A DNA stretch of 64,000 nt, taken from NCBI GenBank assembly GCA_021846395.1, contig JAJZXB010000003.1:81973-145972 (forward strand), in the 5' to 3' direction. The translations under genes and the position numbers were made by a program. Source of the stretch: Thermoplasmata archaeon. Lineage in GTDB: Archaea; Thermoplasmatota; Thermoplasmata; Thermoplasmatales; Thermoplasmataceae. The notes beneath the pieces were generated by a model. It was given only the letters and a program-made list of their open reading frames with translations. It made no database searches and was not told the DNA's origin. Position 1 is the first letter of the stretch. The number at the start of each line of letters is the position of its first letter. Below, in pieces: positions 9,441-18,486 of the stretch.

Positions 9441-11199
9441 CATTATTATTTTGAACCTTGTAAAACTGTGAACCCAAAACCGTGCCATTATACGCTATCA
9501 ATTCAATGGACAGATGGTTAGAGAGAGTCTCATTGCTGATTGGCGTGAGAACATACTCCTGAATGCCATTACTTGAAGAAATATGAGTTACATTAAACAG
9601 AATGCCATTGCTAATGCTTTCATTCACTATACCACGAAAATAGAGGTTCTTATTTCCGGAATAGGCAACATTAACGGTTATATTTTCAATTTTCCCATTA
9701 TTGCTATTTACCTTTACATCGTTAAATATAACCGGATCTGTATGATGAACATTTACAAATGACAGTACAAGTATGAGCATCAACACAACGGTTAAGATAT
9801 AATACATCCCGTGCTTTAATTTTTTATAGTTAATATGAATATTTTTTGAATAATTGATATCGTTGATTGATAGTACTGATATTAATGGCCAGTAAATGAA
9901 ATATCCAGGCAATACCCTGTAATTAAAAACAAGCATGAGTAATGGAAATGCAAAGAGTTCATACTTTAAGATGTCATAATGTTTTATGTACAGTATGAAT
10001 GATATGAGAAAAATACTCAGGAAGATTCCAGTAAATACAACAGTTGGAACATAGACAAAGTTCAAAAATGAAACCTGCGATATACCCATGCCTATTCCAA
10101 ACAATTTCAGTGTTTCGGGTGACAGTATATTCTTAATATATGACATTGGCGATAGTATTATAAAATATCCATTGATTATAAAAAATATACCGGCGGCACA
10201 CAGTGTCCATAGTACTGCCTTTTTTAATCCCTGTTCCCTGTATATCATATAAAACATAAATGGAAATACCAATGCGGGGAACTGTTTGGCCGATAGAGAG
10301 AGCCCATAAAATATACCAGATAATTTAAAGTTGTTTTTGAAATAATATGATGCCATTAAAAGTGTTCCCCATAATATCCCCATTGTTGCAACAATGGCAC
10401 TATCTATAAAAAAAACATTTAACAATACCGAAAACATTGCATAAATGGCAATTTTAATATCATTGAATTTTTTGTAAATAATAATGAATGGTATTAGAGA
10501 GAACAATATTATTATTATCTGGTCAAATTTGCCAATTAATATGTATGGAACGTATATGAGAAATGCAAGGGCAGGATAGCCAAAGGATGTAACAAAAGTT
10601 CCGTACATTGTTGGAGTGGCAAAAAAATCGTAATTTATATTTTTAAAATAAACAAATACATTTTTCGTTGTCTCAGGTAAATAGGGATTTTGCCCCTTTA
10701 AAAATTGCAGGGCGGAATATGTATCTATAAAATATTCATCCTGGCTATTTTTATAAATTAGAAAATGGAGCAAAATAATGATAATAAAAATTGATATAAC
10801 AGCAATCAAATATACCAATTTAAGGTGTCCATTGTCACCCTTTATATAATCAAACACATTTTTGTCCTTTTTATATTTATAAAATAGATAGAAAAATGCA
10901 ATTATATCCAAAATAATTACGGAATATCTCAATATTCCATGAAAAGCAAACAGAACTATCAGTACAGTTAACGCAAATGCTAATGTTAAGGAAATGTACG
11001 TGAATTTGTATATATTTGCCTCATTAATTTTATAATTTAAATTTGAAATAAATAAAAAAATAAACGACATTATAAACAGGATAAATTCCGCAGCTATTGC
11101 ATATATGTTCAGATATCCAAAAAAAGCGTAAACTACAAGAATTAAAATCAATGATATTGTAGCACCTTCATTCAATGCAATTCTTTCAATTTTGTTCAT
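9370..11199 (-). CDS. Polytopic membrane glycosyltransferase-like protein (GT87/GT-C type)
   Basis: 609 residues with about twelve to thirteen hydrophobic helices up to residue ~475, then a ~130-residue soluble tail rich in Asn, Ser and Ile. An extracytoplasmic loop after helix 5 carries DEYFIDTYSALQFLKGQNPY, and a later loop has GLSLSAKQFPALVFPFMF, which recalls the DUF2029/GT87 group of polyprenyl-phosphate-sugar glycosyltransferases. Exact substrate unknown. It starts at the base next to the end of the GtrA-like gene upstream, so the two form one unit probably devoted to surface glycans. Its end runs 71 nt into hemB on the other strand. Confidence 0.68.
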   Translation of the reverse strand: MNKIERIALNEGATISLILILVVYAFFGYLNIYAIAAEFILFIMSFIFLFISNLNYKINEANIYKFTYISLTLAFALTVLIVLFAFHGILRYSVIILDIIAFFYLFYKYKKDKNVFDYIKGDNGHLKLVYLIAVISIFIIIILLHFLIYKNSQDEYFIDTYSALQFLKGQNPYLPETTKNVFVYFKNINYDFFATPTMYGTFVTSFGYPALAFLIYVPYILIGKFDQIIIILFSLIPFIIIYKKFNDIKIAIYAMFSVLLNVFFIDSAIVATMGILWGTLLMASYYFKNNFKLSGIFYGLSLSAKQFPALVFPFMFYMIYREQGLKKAVLWTLCAAGIFFIINGYFIILSPMSYIKNILSPETLKLFGIGMGISQVSFLNFVYVPTVVFTGIFLSIFLISFILYIKHYDILKYELFAFPLLMLVFNYRVLPGYFIYWPLISVLSINDINYSKNIHINYKKLKHGMYYILTVVLMLILVLSFVNVHHTDPVIFNDVKVNSNNGKIENITVNVAYSGNKNLYFRGIVNESISNGILFNVTHISSSNGIQEYVLTPISNETLSNHLSIELIAYNGTVLGSQFYKVQNNNVSIYHGILYNPPQNKILLGQSQI

Positions 11200-11976
11200 T
11201 TACCACACCAGAAGGGATGCTGTACTGTAAGTTATTACAAATGCTACCAGTATTCCCATCAAATCAGACACATATATGTTCACATTTTCAAATATAGCAA
11301 AATAATATATTAAAAGATTTACACCGTATCCTACAAGGTTGAAGAAATTGTATTTTCCAAGCCTTTTCAGAAACATGCCTTTACCCTTAAATGTAAACCT
11401 ATTATTCAATATGAAATTGTATATAATAGATATTTCAATAGCCGGTATAATACTCAGAACTTTTCCAAGATGTGGGTATAGGTAATACAATATCAACTCA
11501 TTAACAGCAATTCCAGAAACACCAATAAGCGCATATTTTAAAATTGTTCCATTTTTCAAAATTAAAGCTACATAATTTTTTAACCCAATACGGTTTTTAT
11601 TTTTAATATCAATTTTTGCATATCCAACCTTGAAATCATTGTTAATAAGTTTAATATTTATATTCAGAATATTTGATCTATCACCGCTTAAACTATCATT
11701 GTTTGACTTGATAAAGTCATATGCTTTCCTGGAATAAATATTCACACAGCCAATAAGGTACTTATTTTTAATTGATAGCGAAAGTTTTAAAATAAAATCT
11801 GAAAATATTTTTATGCTGTCTGGACGACATTTTATTATCAACAGGTCAAGTTTTTCTATTTCAATTTTTTTAAAGTACTGGATTGCCATATTTTTATCAA
11901 GGTCAATATCGGATATTATGACGTAATCAAAATTATCTTCATCGGTAAATGTACCATTTTTATATTTAATAATCAT
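11200..11976 (-). CDS. GtrA-like membrane protein with reduced glycosyltransferase N-terminus
   Basis: The last ~125 of 258 residues are a clear GtrA-type domain: four membrane helices starting at YALIGVSGIAVNELILYYL and including NFILNNRFTFKGKG and FNLVGYGVNLLIYYF. GtrA proteins help move polyprenyl-linked sugars across the membrane. The first ~130 residues look like a shortened GT2 domain (YVIISDIDLDKN, CVNIYSRKAY, VGYAKIDIKNKNR), similar to dolichyl-phosphate sugar synthases fused to GtrA, but much shorter than usual and without an obvious full nucleotide-sugar site. It is probably inactive as a transferase. Same unit as the GT87-like gene, with no space between. Confidence 0.7.
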   Translation of the reverse strand: MIIKYKNGTFTDEDNFDYVIISDIDLDKNMAIQYFKKIEIEKLDLLIIKCRPDSIKIFSDFILKLSLSIKNKYLIGCVNIYSRKAYDFIKSNNDSLSGDRSNILNINIKLINNDFKVGYAKIDIKNKNRIGLKNYVALILKNGTILKYALIGVSGIAVNELILYYLYPHLGKVLSIIPAIEISIIYNFILNNRFTFKGKGMFLKRLGKYNFFNLVGYGVNLLIYYFAIFENVNIYVSDLMGILVAFVITYSTASLLVW

Positions 11977-12094
11977 CTAAATGTTGATATTATACTTATT
12001 ATTATTTTTTGTTTTTTTATCATTACGAAAATTAATTTTCATAAGACACTTTCTTATAAGAAAATTTATAATCTTAGATAATATATATAAAATA

Positions 12095-12721
12095 ATGCCA
12101 ATTTATGATAATGACGAACATGAATATTTAAGTTCACGCGTAAAAAAACTGGAAAATAATATGTACATAGAAGGGAATCTCTTTCTAACTGATAAAAGAA
12201 TTATTTTTGAAAGAAAGGGAAAAAGATCATTTATTAGGGCATCACCTGCAATTACAGATCTCAATATTTTCCTATATAATGTTGAGAATGCAACATATGC
12301 AATACCGAAATTTTCACTTTTCACAAGGAAAATTCTGAGCTTTGAATATTACAATGATGATAAAAAAATTTTAAGAACAGATTTCATCATAAATGATCCG
12401 AAGAACTGGGTAAATAATATAACAAGGCTAGCATCTTTATCCAAGAGGGAATATGCCCAGAATAGCCAGAAAATACAGGAAGATAAGAAAAAACATGAAC
12501 TTGACATGGCGAGGGCCAAAGCACCGAGAGCAAATATTGGAATGGCAATTTTTGGTAATAAGACAAAGCCTCACAATAACCTTCAAAATCCAGAGGAATA
12601 TGTTAATGAAGACCTGAATGAGAATTTCCCATCTACAAAATTAAAATGCCCCAATTGCAGTGGAGATATTACAGAAGATATGGGATTTTGCCCCCATTGT
12701 GGATTTAAACTTATAGCGTGA
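12095..12721 (+). CDS. PH/GRAM-like domain protein with C-terminal zinc ribbon
   Basis: 208 residues from the ATG at 12095. The first ~95 residues (NNMYIEGNLFLTDKRIIFER onwards) look like the PH-like/GRAM fold often found in short archaeal proteins. A charged linker with a coiled-coil tendency follows, then a C-terminal zinc ribbon CPNCSGDI...CPHCGFKL. The frame is open back to 11981, but the 12095 start is preferred: it lies about 27 nt behind a TTTATA box (12065-12070), and the upstream 38 codons would add an odd hydrophobic leader. Function unknown. It lies between glycan genes on the other strand. Confidence 0.65.
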   Translation: MPIYDNDEHEYLSSRVKKLENNMYIEGNLFLTDKRIIFERKGKRSFIRASPAITDLNIFLYNVENATYAIPKFSLFTRKILSFEYYNDDKKILRTDFIINDPKNWVNNITRLASLSKREYAQNSQKIQEDKKKHELDMARAKAPRANIGMAIFGNKTKPHNNLQNPEEYVNEDLNENFPSTKLKCPNCSGDITEDMGFCPHCGFKLIA

Positions 12722-13627
12722 TTAATCATCCTTTATTTCAATTAACTCCCTTAAACTATTATTCACTTTATACCATAATTCACTTTTCTCCTTGAGGTAG
12801 TTTATTTCATTACGGGAAAGCTTAAATTTTGACATTGTTTTATCACTGTTATAAAATTTGTAATCTTCCAGTACCAGCGATTCTATTATGGTTTCAATGA
12901 TAATTATATAATTGTTTTTATGGTATTTATAAGGCCTAATTCTTGAAAACCTGGCCAAAAGTTTTGCCAGCAAAATTGCGGGATACGAACCTTGTATAAG
13001 TCTTAATGCATCGTTTAATTTAAAATTGCAGGATATTATGGCATCTCTTTTATCCCTGATTCCTTCAAGTAATTTGTCGAAATTATTTATATTATCATAT
13101 TTCCTGTAATTTAGAATGTCATAATATTCTGAGGGATAAACGATGAATCCATTGTTTTTTGCAATACGCACAAATAGATCAATATCCTCGTACTCCTTTA
13201 GATTTCTCCATCCATCTGATTGGTTCAGCATATCTCTATTTATTATCGTGAAATTTGAAACAAGACATTTTTTTTCATTTTCCATTATGAATTTGTATAT
13301 GATATCTGCAATATCTATATTGTATTCAATATTTGGATTAAAAATTATTATATATTTTCCGCTACTCATAGAACTTGCTATCTGTTTGCCCTGGCCGTAG
13401 GAGTTAAAATTTGACTGTATAAGTTTAATTTTCATATTTTTATATTCCATGGGTTTCCTGCAGGATATAATAATTTCATAATTTAACCCAACATCGTCTG
13501 CAATTTTAATTATATTATTCATATTTTTTTTAAAATCTGGAGTGAAATCATAAATAGCAGTACAAAAAGAGACTTTAGTTGAATGATCGATTGCCAGTTC
13601 CATTCTTGCTATATTTGATGTTTCCAT
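12722..13627 (-). CDS. GT2-family glycosyltransferase-like protein
   Basis: 301 residues. The N-terminal half resembles a GT-A fold: KVSFCTAIYDFTPDFKKN opening strand and loop, YEIIISCRKP, LIQSNFNSYGQGKQIASSMS (the usual G.g.a.n.G segment), then GKYIIIFNPNIEYN, where a DxD-like nucleotide-sugar motif would be expected and is replaced by NPNI. A later EYEDIDLFVRIAKNNGF segment matches the acceptor ED site of GT2 enzymes. The C-terminal part is helical and basic. The changed DxD means activity is uncertain. It ends at the base next to the PH-like gene on the other strand. Confidence 0.6.
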   Translation of the reverse strand: METSNIARMELAIDHSTKVSFCTAIYDFTPDFKKNMNNIIKIADDVGLNYEIIISCRKPMEYKNMKIKLIQSNFNSYGQGKQIASSMSSGKYIIIFNPNIEYNIDIADIIYKFIMENEKKCLVSNFTIINRDMLNQSDGWRNLKEYEDIDLFVRIAKNNGFIVYPSEYYDILNYRKYDNINNFDKLLEGIRDKRDAIISCNFKLNDALRLIQGSYPAILLAKLLARFSRIRPYKYHKNNYIIIIETIIESLVLEDYKFYNSDKTMSKFKLSRNEINYLKEKSELWYKVNNSLRELIEIKDD

Positions 13628-14223
13628 TTATTATGTGTAAACATTCAATCAAATTAAACTTTATTGTTTTATAATATTTCATATTCCATCCATATGCGGG
13701 GGCAGTCATGGTATAAAGAGAATTAAGATCGATGGTAGAAAAGCAATTCTTCTAATGTGGATCATGGCAGATAATTTCTAAACATTCATAATAATAAATG
13801 GAATTATTTTGGAAGTAATTGCGTGATATGACAATTACAGTAATACTACAAATACATTAACAGGTGGACTAAATGATATTGGTACTATTTTAAGGGAAAC
13901 TCAAAAGAATGAAATATGGAAATATGAATTTTAATATTACTTTAATAAATTGTTTTATCATTCGTCGCCATATTTATCTATGGCGGAAACGTGTTGTTGT
14001 AGCCCTTTTCTCTCTCATCAACAAGCTTGTAGTAACTGTTCTCACACTTTGTTCGGCTTTTTTGCAACAAGTGGTTTGTGTACCATGTATGACACATATA
14101 AATATCTGGCCCAATACAAATTTCGCAGTGTTCAGAGAGGATAATGACTTAATAATTCTAACAGAGATTTGCCACCATAGTTACTTATAAAACATTTAAA
14201 TAACAAATATTAATCGTTAAAAA
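13628..14223. other. Intergenic region with probable decayed coding fragments
   Basis: About 600 nt before gcvPA without a complete gene. I see several short coding-like runs without proper starts. On the minus strand, an open run at 13978-14148 (56 codons, no ATG/GTG/TTG at its head) is Cys/His-rich (CEICIGPD, MCHTWYTNH, KCENSYYKL). On the plus strand near 13840-13935, a short run contains LTGGLNDIGTILRETQKNE. A perfect 7-bp inverted repeat, CGCCATA, lies at 13966-13972 and 13979-13985 with a 6-nt loop. This looks like remains of old mobile or lost genes. No glycine riboswitch pattern was recognised upstream of gcvPA. Confidence 0.4.
14193..14203 (+). promoter_or_regulatory. TATA box of the gcvPA-gcvPB unit
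   Basis: The stretch CATTTAAATAA lies about 25-30 nt before the gcvPA ATG at 14224. There is no Shine-Dalgarno sequence between them, which fits a leaderless transcript beginning at or near the ATG. The call rests on spacing and base composition only. Confidence 0.45.
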
Positions 14224-15513
14224 ATGAATGATGATGAGTTAATGCTTAAAAGCCTTGCAATGGGCACATTTGATGATCTTTTTTCAGATATACCAGAAGA
14301 ATTAAGGGTTAATATGGATATAGGAAAGCCATTAAGTGAGCAGAAACTCATTGAAAAAATTAAAAAAATATCTGGACAGAATGTTAACATGGTTAAATTC
14401 CTTGGAAACGGTATTTATGATAGGTATATTCCACACCTTGTGGATGAGATAATTTCAAGAAATGAGTTTTTGACCTCATATACTCCGTATCAACCGGAAA
14501 TATCGCAGGGCATTTTAAATGCACTTTTTGAATATCAAAGTGTAATATCTGATTTGACAGAAATGGATGTGACCAATTCTTCAATGTACGACGGCTTTAC
14601 TTCCCTTGGTGAAGCGGTTAGAATGGCATACCGTGTAAATGGAAAAAGTGAGATTCTCATACCTGAAAATATTTACAGGGCAAAATATGAAATAATCAAA
14701 AACTATGTTTATGGGCTAAATGTAAAATTTGTTGAATATGGTTTTAACAAAAATGGATTGCTTGATCTCGATGATTTGAGTTCAAAAATAAATGACAGCA
14801 CATCATCAATAATTGTTGAAAATCCAAATGCATTTGGTCTTATAGATGAAAATGCAATAAGAGTGAGGGAAATTAAAAAGAACGCACTGATAATAACCTA
14901 TTATGATCCAATATCTCTTGGAATTTTAAAACCCCCTGGTGAATATGACTCCGATATAGCCATAGCTGAGGGGCAGCAGCTGGGAATACATATGAATATG
15001 GGTGGGCCACTTCTTGGCTTATTTTCCTTTAAAAAGGATTATGTCCATAAATCTCCCGGAAGATTAATAGGCTTAAGCAATGATAAAAATGGAAATAAGG
15101 CATTTGTTATGACTCTTCAGGCAAGAGAGCAGCACATAAGAAGGGCAAAGGCCATGAGCAATATATGTTCAAATCAGGCACTGCTTGCTGTTGCTGCTAC
15201 TGCTTATTTATCGATTCTGGGTGGAAGTGGTCTGAGAAATATTGCATCAATTACAGTAAACAAAAGCAAGAAATTAAAGGAGAAAATGAAATCAATTGGT
15301 ATAAACACAGTTTTTGATGGTATTAATTTTTCCGATAATTTATTTCATTTTGATAAAATTGATATCCTGAAAAAGAAAGGAATTGCTGGCGGAATAAAAT
15401 TGTCTGACATAACGTATATGAACGGTATAACTGATGCATCATTTTTTTCAGTTACTGAAAAAACAAGCAATGAAGATATGGACTATCTTGCAGAATCCCT
15501 AAGAGGTTTTTAA
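14224..15513 (+). CDS. gcvPA: Glycine dehydrogenase (decarboxylating) subunit 1
   Basis: Alpha-type half of the split P-protein of the glycine cleavage system, which decarboxylates glycine and loads the aminomethyl group onto lipoyl H-protein. The 429 residues show YTPYQPEISQGILNALFEYQ, the SMYDGFTSLGEAVRMA segment and NMGGPLLGLFSFKK typical of this subunit. The PLP lysine is in the partner subunit. The spacer to gcvPB is one nucleotide (TAA-A-ATG), so the pair is co-translated. The T-, H- and L-protein genes are not in the window. Confidence 0.94.
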   Translation: MNDDELMLKSLAMGTFDDLFSDIPEELRVNMDIGKPLSEQKLIEKIKKISGQNVNMVKFLGNGIYDRYIPHLVDEIISRNEFLTSYTPYQPEISQGILNALFEYQSVISDLTEMDVTNSSMYDGFTSLGEAVRMAYRVNGKSEILIPENIYRAKYEIIKNYVYGLNVKFVEYGFNKNGLLDLDDLSSKINDSTSSIIVENPNAFGLIDENAIRVREIKKNALIITYYDPISLGILKPPGEYDSDIAIAEGQQLGIHMNMGGPLLGLFSFKKDYVHKSPGRLIGLSNDKNGNKAFVMTLQAREQHIRRAKAMSNICSNQALLAVAATAYLSILGGSGLRNIASITVNKSKKLKEKMKSIGINTVFDGINFSDNLFHFDKIDILKKKGIAGGIKLSDITYMNGITDASFFSVTEKTSNEDMDYLAESLRGF

Positions 15514-15514
15514 A

Positions 15515-16927
15515 ATGTATAGGCAGGCCCATTATGATGAGGATTTTTTAATTGATTACAATACTGGTTCGGATTACCTTCTTGAGGAGGAAAACTGTGA
15601 TTTGCCTGAAAATATGAAAAGAAAATCTTTAAAGTTACCCAATTTAAGAAGTTTTGATGTTTCGAGGCATTATACAAAATTATCCGAAATGAATTATTCT
15701 GTTGACGTAGGAATGTATCCTCTGGGTTCATGTACAATGAAATACAACCCAAAATACAACGATTATATAGCTTCAATGGAAACATTTACAGATGTACACC
15801 CTATGGATTACGGAATGAATATGCAAGGATCACTTGAAATAATGTATAATCTGCAGGAATACCTTAAATCCATTTCAGGCATGGATTGTGTAACCCTTCA
15901 GCCATCTGCAGGAGCCCATGGCGAATTTACAGGCATACTGATTGTCAGAAAATATTTTGAAATGAGAAATGAACTGAACCAAAGAAACGAGATAATAATT
16001 CCTGACTCTGCTCATGGAACAAATCCCGCGTCTGCTTCCATGGCTGGATTCAAGGTCATTGAAGTCCCTTCAGATGAAAATGGGCTTATCGATCTCAATG
16101 CTCTTGATGCAGCTGTTTCAGAAAACACTGCAGCTTTCATGATTACAAACCCGAATACACTTGGAATTTTTGATGACAATATATTGAAAATTGCTGAAAT
16201 CATCCACAAAAACGGTGCCTTACTTTACTATGATGGGGCCAATTTCAATGCCATTCTGGGGATAACAACTCCGGGCATCATGGGTTTTGATATAGTCCAT
16301 TTTAATCTCCACAAAACATTTGCAACGCCACATGGTGGTGGTGGACCTGGATCGGGGCCGGTTGCAGTAAAGTCGTTTCTAAAGGATTTTCTTCCCGTAC
16401 CGGTAATTTCCAAGAATGAGGGTGGATATTTTCTTGATTACAACGTAAAAAATACCATCGGAAAGGTTTCATCATATTATGGTTCATTTGCAATACTGCT
16501 AAGGGCATATTCATATATTTTAAAAAATGGCAATGACCTAAAAAAAAATACCCAAAAGGCAGTACTGAATTCAAATTATATGGCAGACCAGCTGAGAAAA
16601 TATTATACTATTCCATATAAAAAACTGAAAAAACATGAATTTGTATTATCCACAGAAAATACAGGAAAAAGGGCACTTGATATATCAAAGTTCATACTGG
16701 ATTATGGCATACATTCACCAACAACATATTTTCCGCTGATAGTAAAAGAAGCGGTGATGATTGAACCAACTGAATCATCCACAAAGAAGGAGATGGATTT
16801 TTATATAGATGTTATGAAAAAAGCGGCATTCATGGATTCAGATGCAATAAAAAGTTATCCGATAAACACTTCAGTTGGGAGAATAGATGAGGTCAAGGCC
16901 GCTAGAAATCTCATAATGCACTGGTGA
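15515..16927 (+). CDS. gcvPB: Glycine dehydrogenase (decarboxylating) subunit 2
   Basis: PLP-carrying half of the split P-protein. The 470 residues contain YPLGSCTMKYNPK, LQPSAGAHGEFTG, the DSAHGTNPASASMAGF segment, and the PLP-lysine region HFNLHKTFATPHGGGGPGSG near residue 268. The last three bases of the Trp codon and the TGA stop sit at the edge of a shortened transposon (16924-17296): the final G of TGG and the stop belong to the element. The rebuilt empty site reads ...CAC TGG TAA, so the protein end is unchanged. Confidence 0.95.
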   Translation: MYRQAHYDEDFLIDYNTGSDYLLEEENCDLPENMKRKSLKLPNLRSFDVSRHYTKLSEMNYSVDVGMYPLGSCTMKYNPKYNDYIASMETFTDVHPMDYGMNMQGSLEIMYNLQEYLKSISGMDCVTLQPSAGAHGEFTGILIVRKYFEMRNELNQRNEIIIPDSAHGTNPASASMAGFKVIEVPSDENGLIDLNALDAAVSENTAAFMITNPNTLGIFDDNILKIAEIIHKNGALLYYDGANFNAILGITTPGIMGFDIVHFNLHKTFATPHGGGGPGSGPVAVKSFLKDFLPVPVISKNEGGYFLDYNVKNTIGKVSSYYGSFAILLRAYSYILKNGNDLKKNTQKAVLNSNYMADQLRKYYTIPYKKLKKHEFVLSTENTGKRALDISKFILDYGIHSPTTYFPLIVKEAVMIEPTESSTKKEMDFYIDVMKKAAFMDSDAIKSYPINTSVGRIDEVKAARNLIMHW

Positions 16928-16933
16928 ACTACC

Positions 16934-17101
16934 TCACGTTAAAACGATGAAGCTCCCTATATCAACCACAAAACTTGCCTCCACGTTTGGAATACTGTTC
17001 AGGTATTCCATCATGTAGGTATAGGTTCTGCATGTCTGTGATTTCCTCCTTTCCCTTGTCTCACGTATAGATTTGCTAATTTTATCTGATTTCTCAGACA
17101 T
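16934..17101 (-). pseudogene. Internally deleted tnpB, in frame, 55 codons
   Basis: Starts with the same MSEKSDKISKSIR head as the full TnpB, runs to KSQTC, then jumps in frame to the C-terminal tail (MMEYLNSIPNVEASFVVDIG, ending FIVLT) and the same stop. All RuvC and zinc-finger residues are lost, so it cannot act as a nuclease. Frame is kept because the deletion is exactly 1080 bp (360 codons). Whether the 55-residue product is made is unknown. The 3' end still holds part of the region that acts as guide-RNA scaffold in relatives. Confidence 0.8.
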
Positions 17102-17210
17102 GGTTCTGTTCCTCTATGTATTTATTTACAGTTTCCAGTTGTATTGCATCAATAGATGAATACCTATCTTTAAAATGACCTGTAGGCTTTATCGGCTGTG
17201 ATATCTTCAT
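17094..17210 (-). CDS. Small 38-aa ORF upstream of the deleted tnpB
   Basis: Same length, start and stop position as the 38-codon ORF at 43565-43681 in the full element, with about nine residue differences and no indel. It begins MKISQPIKPTGHFKDRYSS and ends EEQNHV; its stop overlaps the tnpB start by eight bases. In two-gene IS605 elements tnpA precedes tnpB this closely, but this ORF is far too short for a Y1 transposase and shows no HUH motif. Role unknown. Confidence 0.45.
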   Translation of the reverse strand: MKISQPIKPTGHFKDRYSSIDAIQLETVNKYIEEQNHV

Positions 17211-17434
17211 ATATCGAAAATATGCAATTCAATAATATGAATATTTGTGCTTCATCCACATCGCAAGCTCAGTGGCTTTCGTACTTTAAATTATTTGTAA
17301 AATAATAAACATATTTAGAATAAATTAAAATTTTTATTTTTGTAACAAATATCAAAAATTCTAATGAAAGATTATCTCAAAATTTTATTTAACAAGCGAA
17401 AAACATTAAATAAACATATTTGATAAAGAGATAT

Positions 17435-18484
17435 ATGAAATTGGATGAGATAGATAATAAAGTCAATGCAGTTGATTTAAAGGTCAAAATATTATCAATT
17501 GATAAACGGGAAATAAATACATCAAGAGGTGAAAGTGTATATTATTATGGGCTGATTGGTGATGAAACTTCCGTTATGGCATATACGGCATGGGAATTTC
17601 CAGGAGTTATAAAAGCTGGTGATGTAGTAGAAATTAAATATGCAAGGGTAAAAGAATACAATGGGCGATTAAGAGTGTATATGGATTCAAAGACAGAAAT
17701 TATTCTCAAACCGGGTGAAAATCTGGACGTTAAAAATACGTACAAGGAGGTAAAATTGCAGGATATATCAACAAAAACTCCTTTTGTATCTGTATCTGGA
17801 ATGATTTCAGCCATTACATCAAGGGAGTATAATAAAGAAGGCAGAAAATTCTTGATATATTCTGGTTTTATTGAAGATGATACTTCAAGGGTCAGAATTT
17901 CCTCATTTGGAAGGCCTCTGGAAAACGGAAAAATATATTCAATTAAGGGGGCAAGAGTTGCAGAATTCAATAAACAGATGGAACTGTCTGTTGGGGACAA
18001 AACAGATATTGAAGAGAGCCCACAGGATATTAACTTTGAGAGAAATTTCAAGATATTTGATATTAAAAACCCTGCAGGAAGTATCAACATAGATGTCTTT
18101 GTCATAACATTTGGCTTAAAAAGCGGGATAATAAAAAGGTGCGAAATTTGCAATAAGCCTTTGAGCACCGGTGTATGTGCGGACCATCCCAATGAAAAAA
18201 CGGTTCTGGATATATTCACATACTTCACTGTTGATGATGGAACGGGGATAATGCAAGCAATTGCCGGAAAAAACGCAATTCTCCCATTGATAGGAATTGA
18301 GGAGGATGAAATACCAAAATATGCAAATGAGATTTATGATAAAATGAATGAAAAATTATATGGACATGCATTTAAAATGAATGTAGATTTTGTAATAAAT
18401 GAGGATGGATTATCCTTAAGGGTAAATAGCATATCAGAACTAGATGAAACGGGCTTAAAAAACGATATGGTTGAGGGGGTTTGA
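17435..18484 (+). CDS. Replication protein A-like single-stranded DNA-binding protein
   Basis: 349 residues from the ATG at 17435 (a TTG at 17420 is possible). Several OB-fold domains follow each other (roughly residues 8-100, 105-195 and 205-330), with strands such as VKILSIDKREI and FVSVSGMISAI. A zinc finger near residue 232 has CEICNKPLSTGVCADH. This is the euryarchaeal RPA layout. RPA coats single-stranded DNA in replication and repair. The next gene, whose start follows at once, encodes the RPA-associated protein; the two probably form a complex. A TATA-like TTAAATAA lies about 25-30 nt before the ATG. Confidence 0.85.
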   Translation: MKLDEIDNKVNAVDLKVKILSIDKREINTSRGESVYYYGLIGDETSVMAYTAWEFPGVIKAGDVVEIKYARVKEYNGRLRVYMDSKTEIILKPGENLDVKNTYKEVKLQDISTKTPFVSVSGMISAITSREYNKEGRKFLIYSGFIEDDTSRVRISSFGRPLENGKIYSIKGARVAEFNKQMELSVGDKTDIEESPQDINFERNFKIFDIKNPAGSINIDVFVITFGLKSGIIKRCEICNKPLSTGVCADHPNEKTVLDIFTYFTVDDGTGIMQAIAGKNAILPLIGIEEDEIPKYANEIYDKMNEKLYGHAFKMNVDFVINEDGLSLRVNSISELDETGLKNDMVEGV

Positions 18485-18486
18485 AA

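Larger units (their letters stand above)
16924..17296 (-). mobile_element. Shortened, non-autonomous derivative of the IS200/IS605-type TnpB element
   Basis: 373 bp matching the complete element at 42315-43767 at both ends, apart from scattered substitutions. The centre is missing: sequence equal to 42315-42420 is joined directly to sequence equal to 43501-43767, which removes 1080 bp of tnpB. CATGTC occurs next to both breakpoints in the full copy. The right end is a small hairpin (GTGAACTACCTCAC on the plus strand, 16924-16937). The left end abuts GTAAA at 17297, which is TTTAC on the element strand and resembles the TTAC-type target of this family. It lies between gcvPB and the RPA gene. 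Confidence 0.85.

Noticed and set aside
9370..11199. Oligosaccharyltransferase (AglB) candidate for the large membrane protein
   Set aside because: No WWDYG motif and the length is too short; the SAKQFPAL segment fits GT87-like proteins better.
14120..14223. Glycine riboswitch upstream of gcvPA
   Set aside because: No conserved riboswitch core was found and the TATA-to-ATG spacing leaves no room for a leader.
17545..18228. 227-codon minus-strand frame
   Set aside because: Antisense of the RPA gene with no ribosome site or promoter; RPA domains are convincing.
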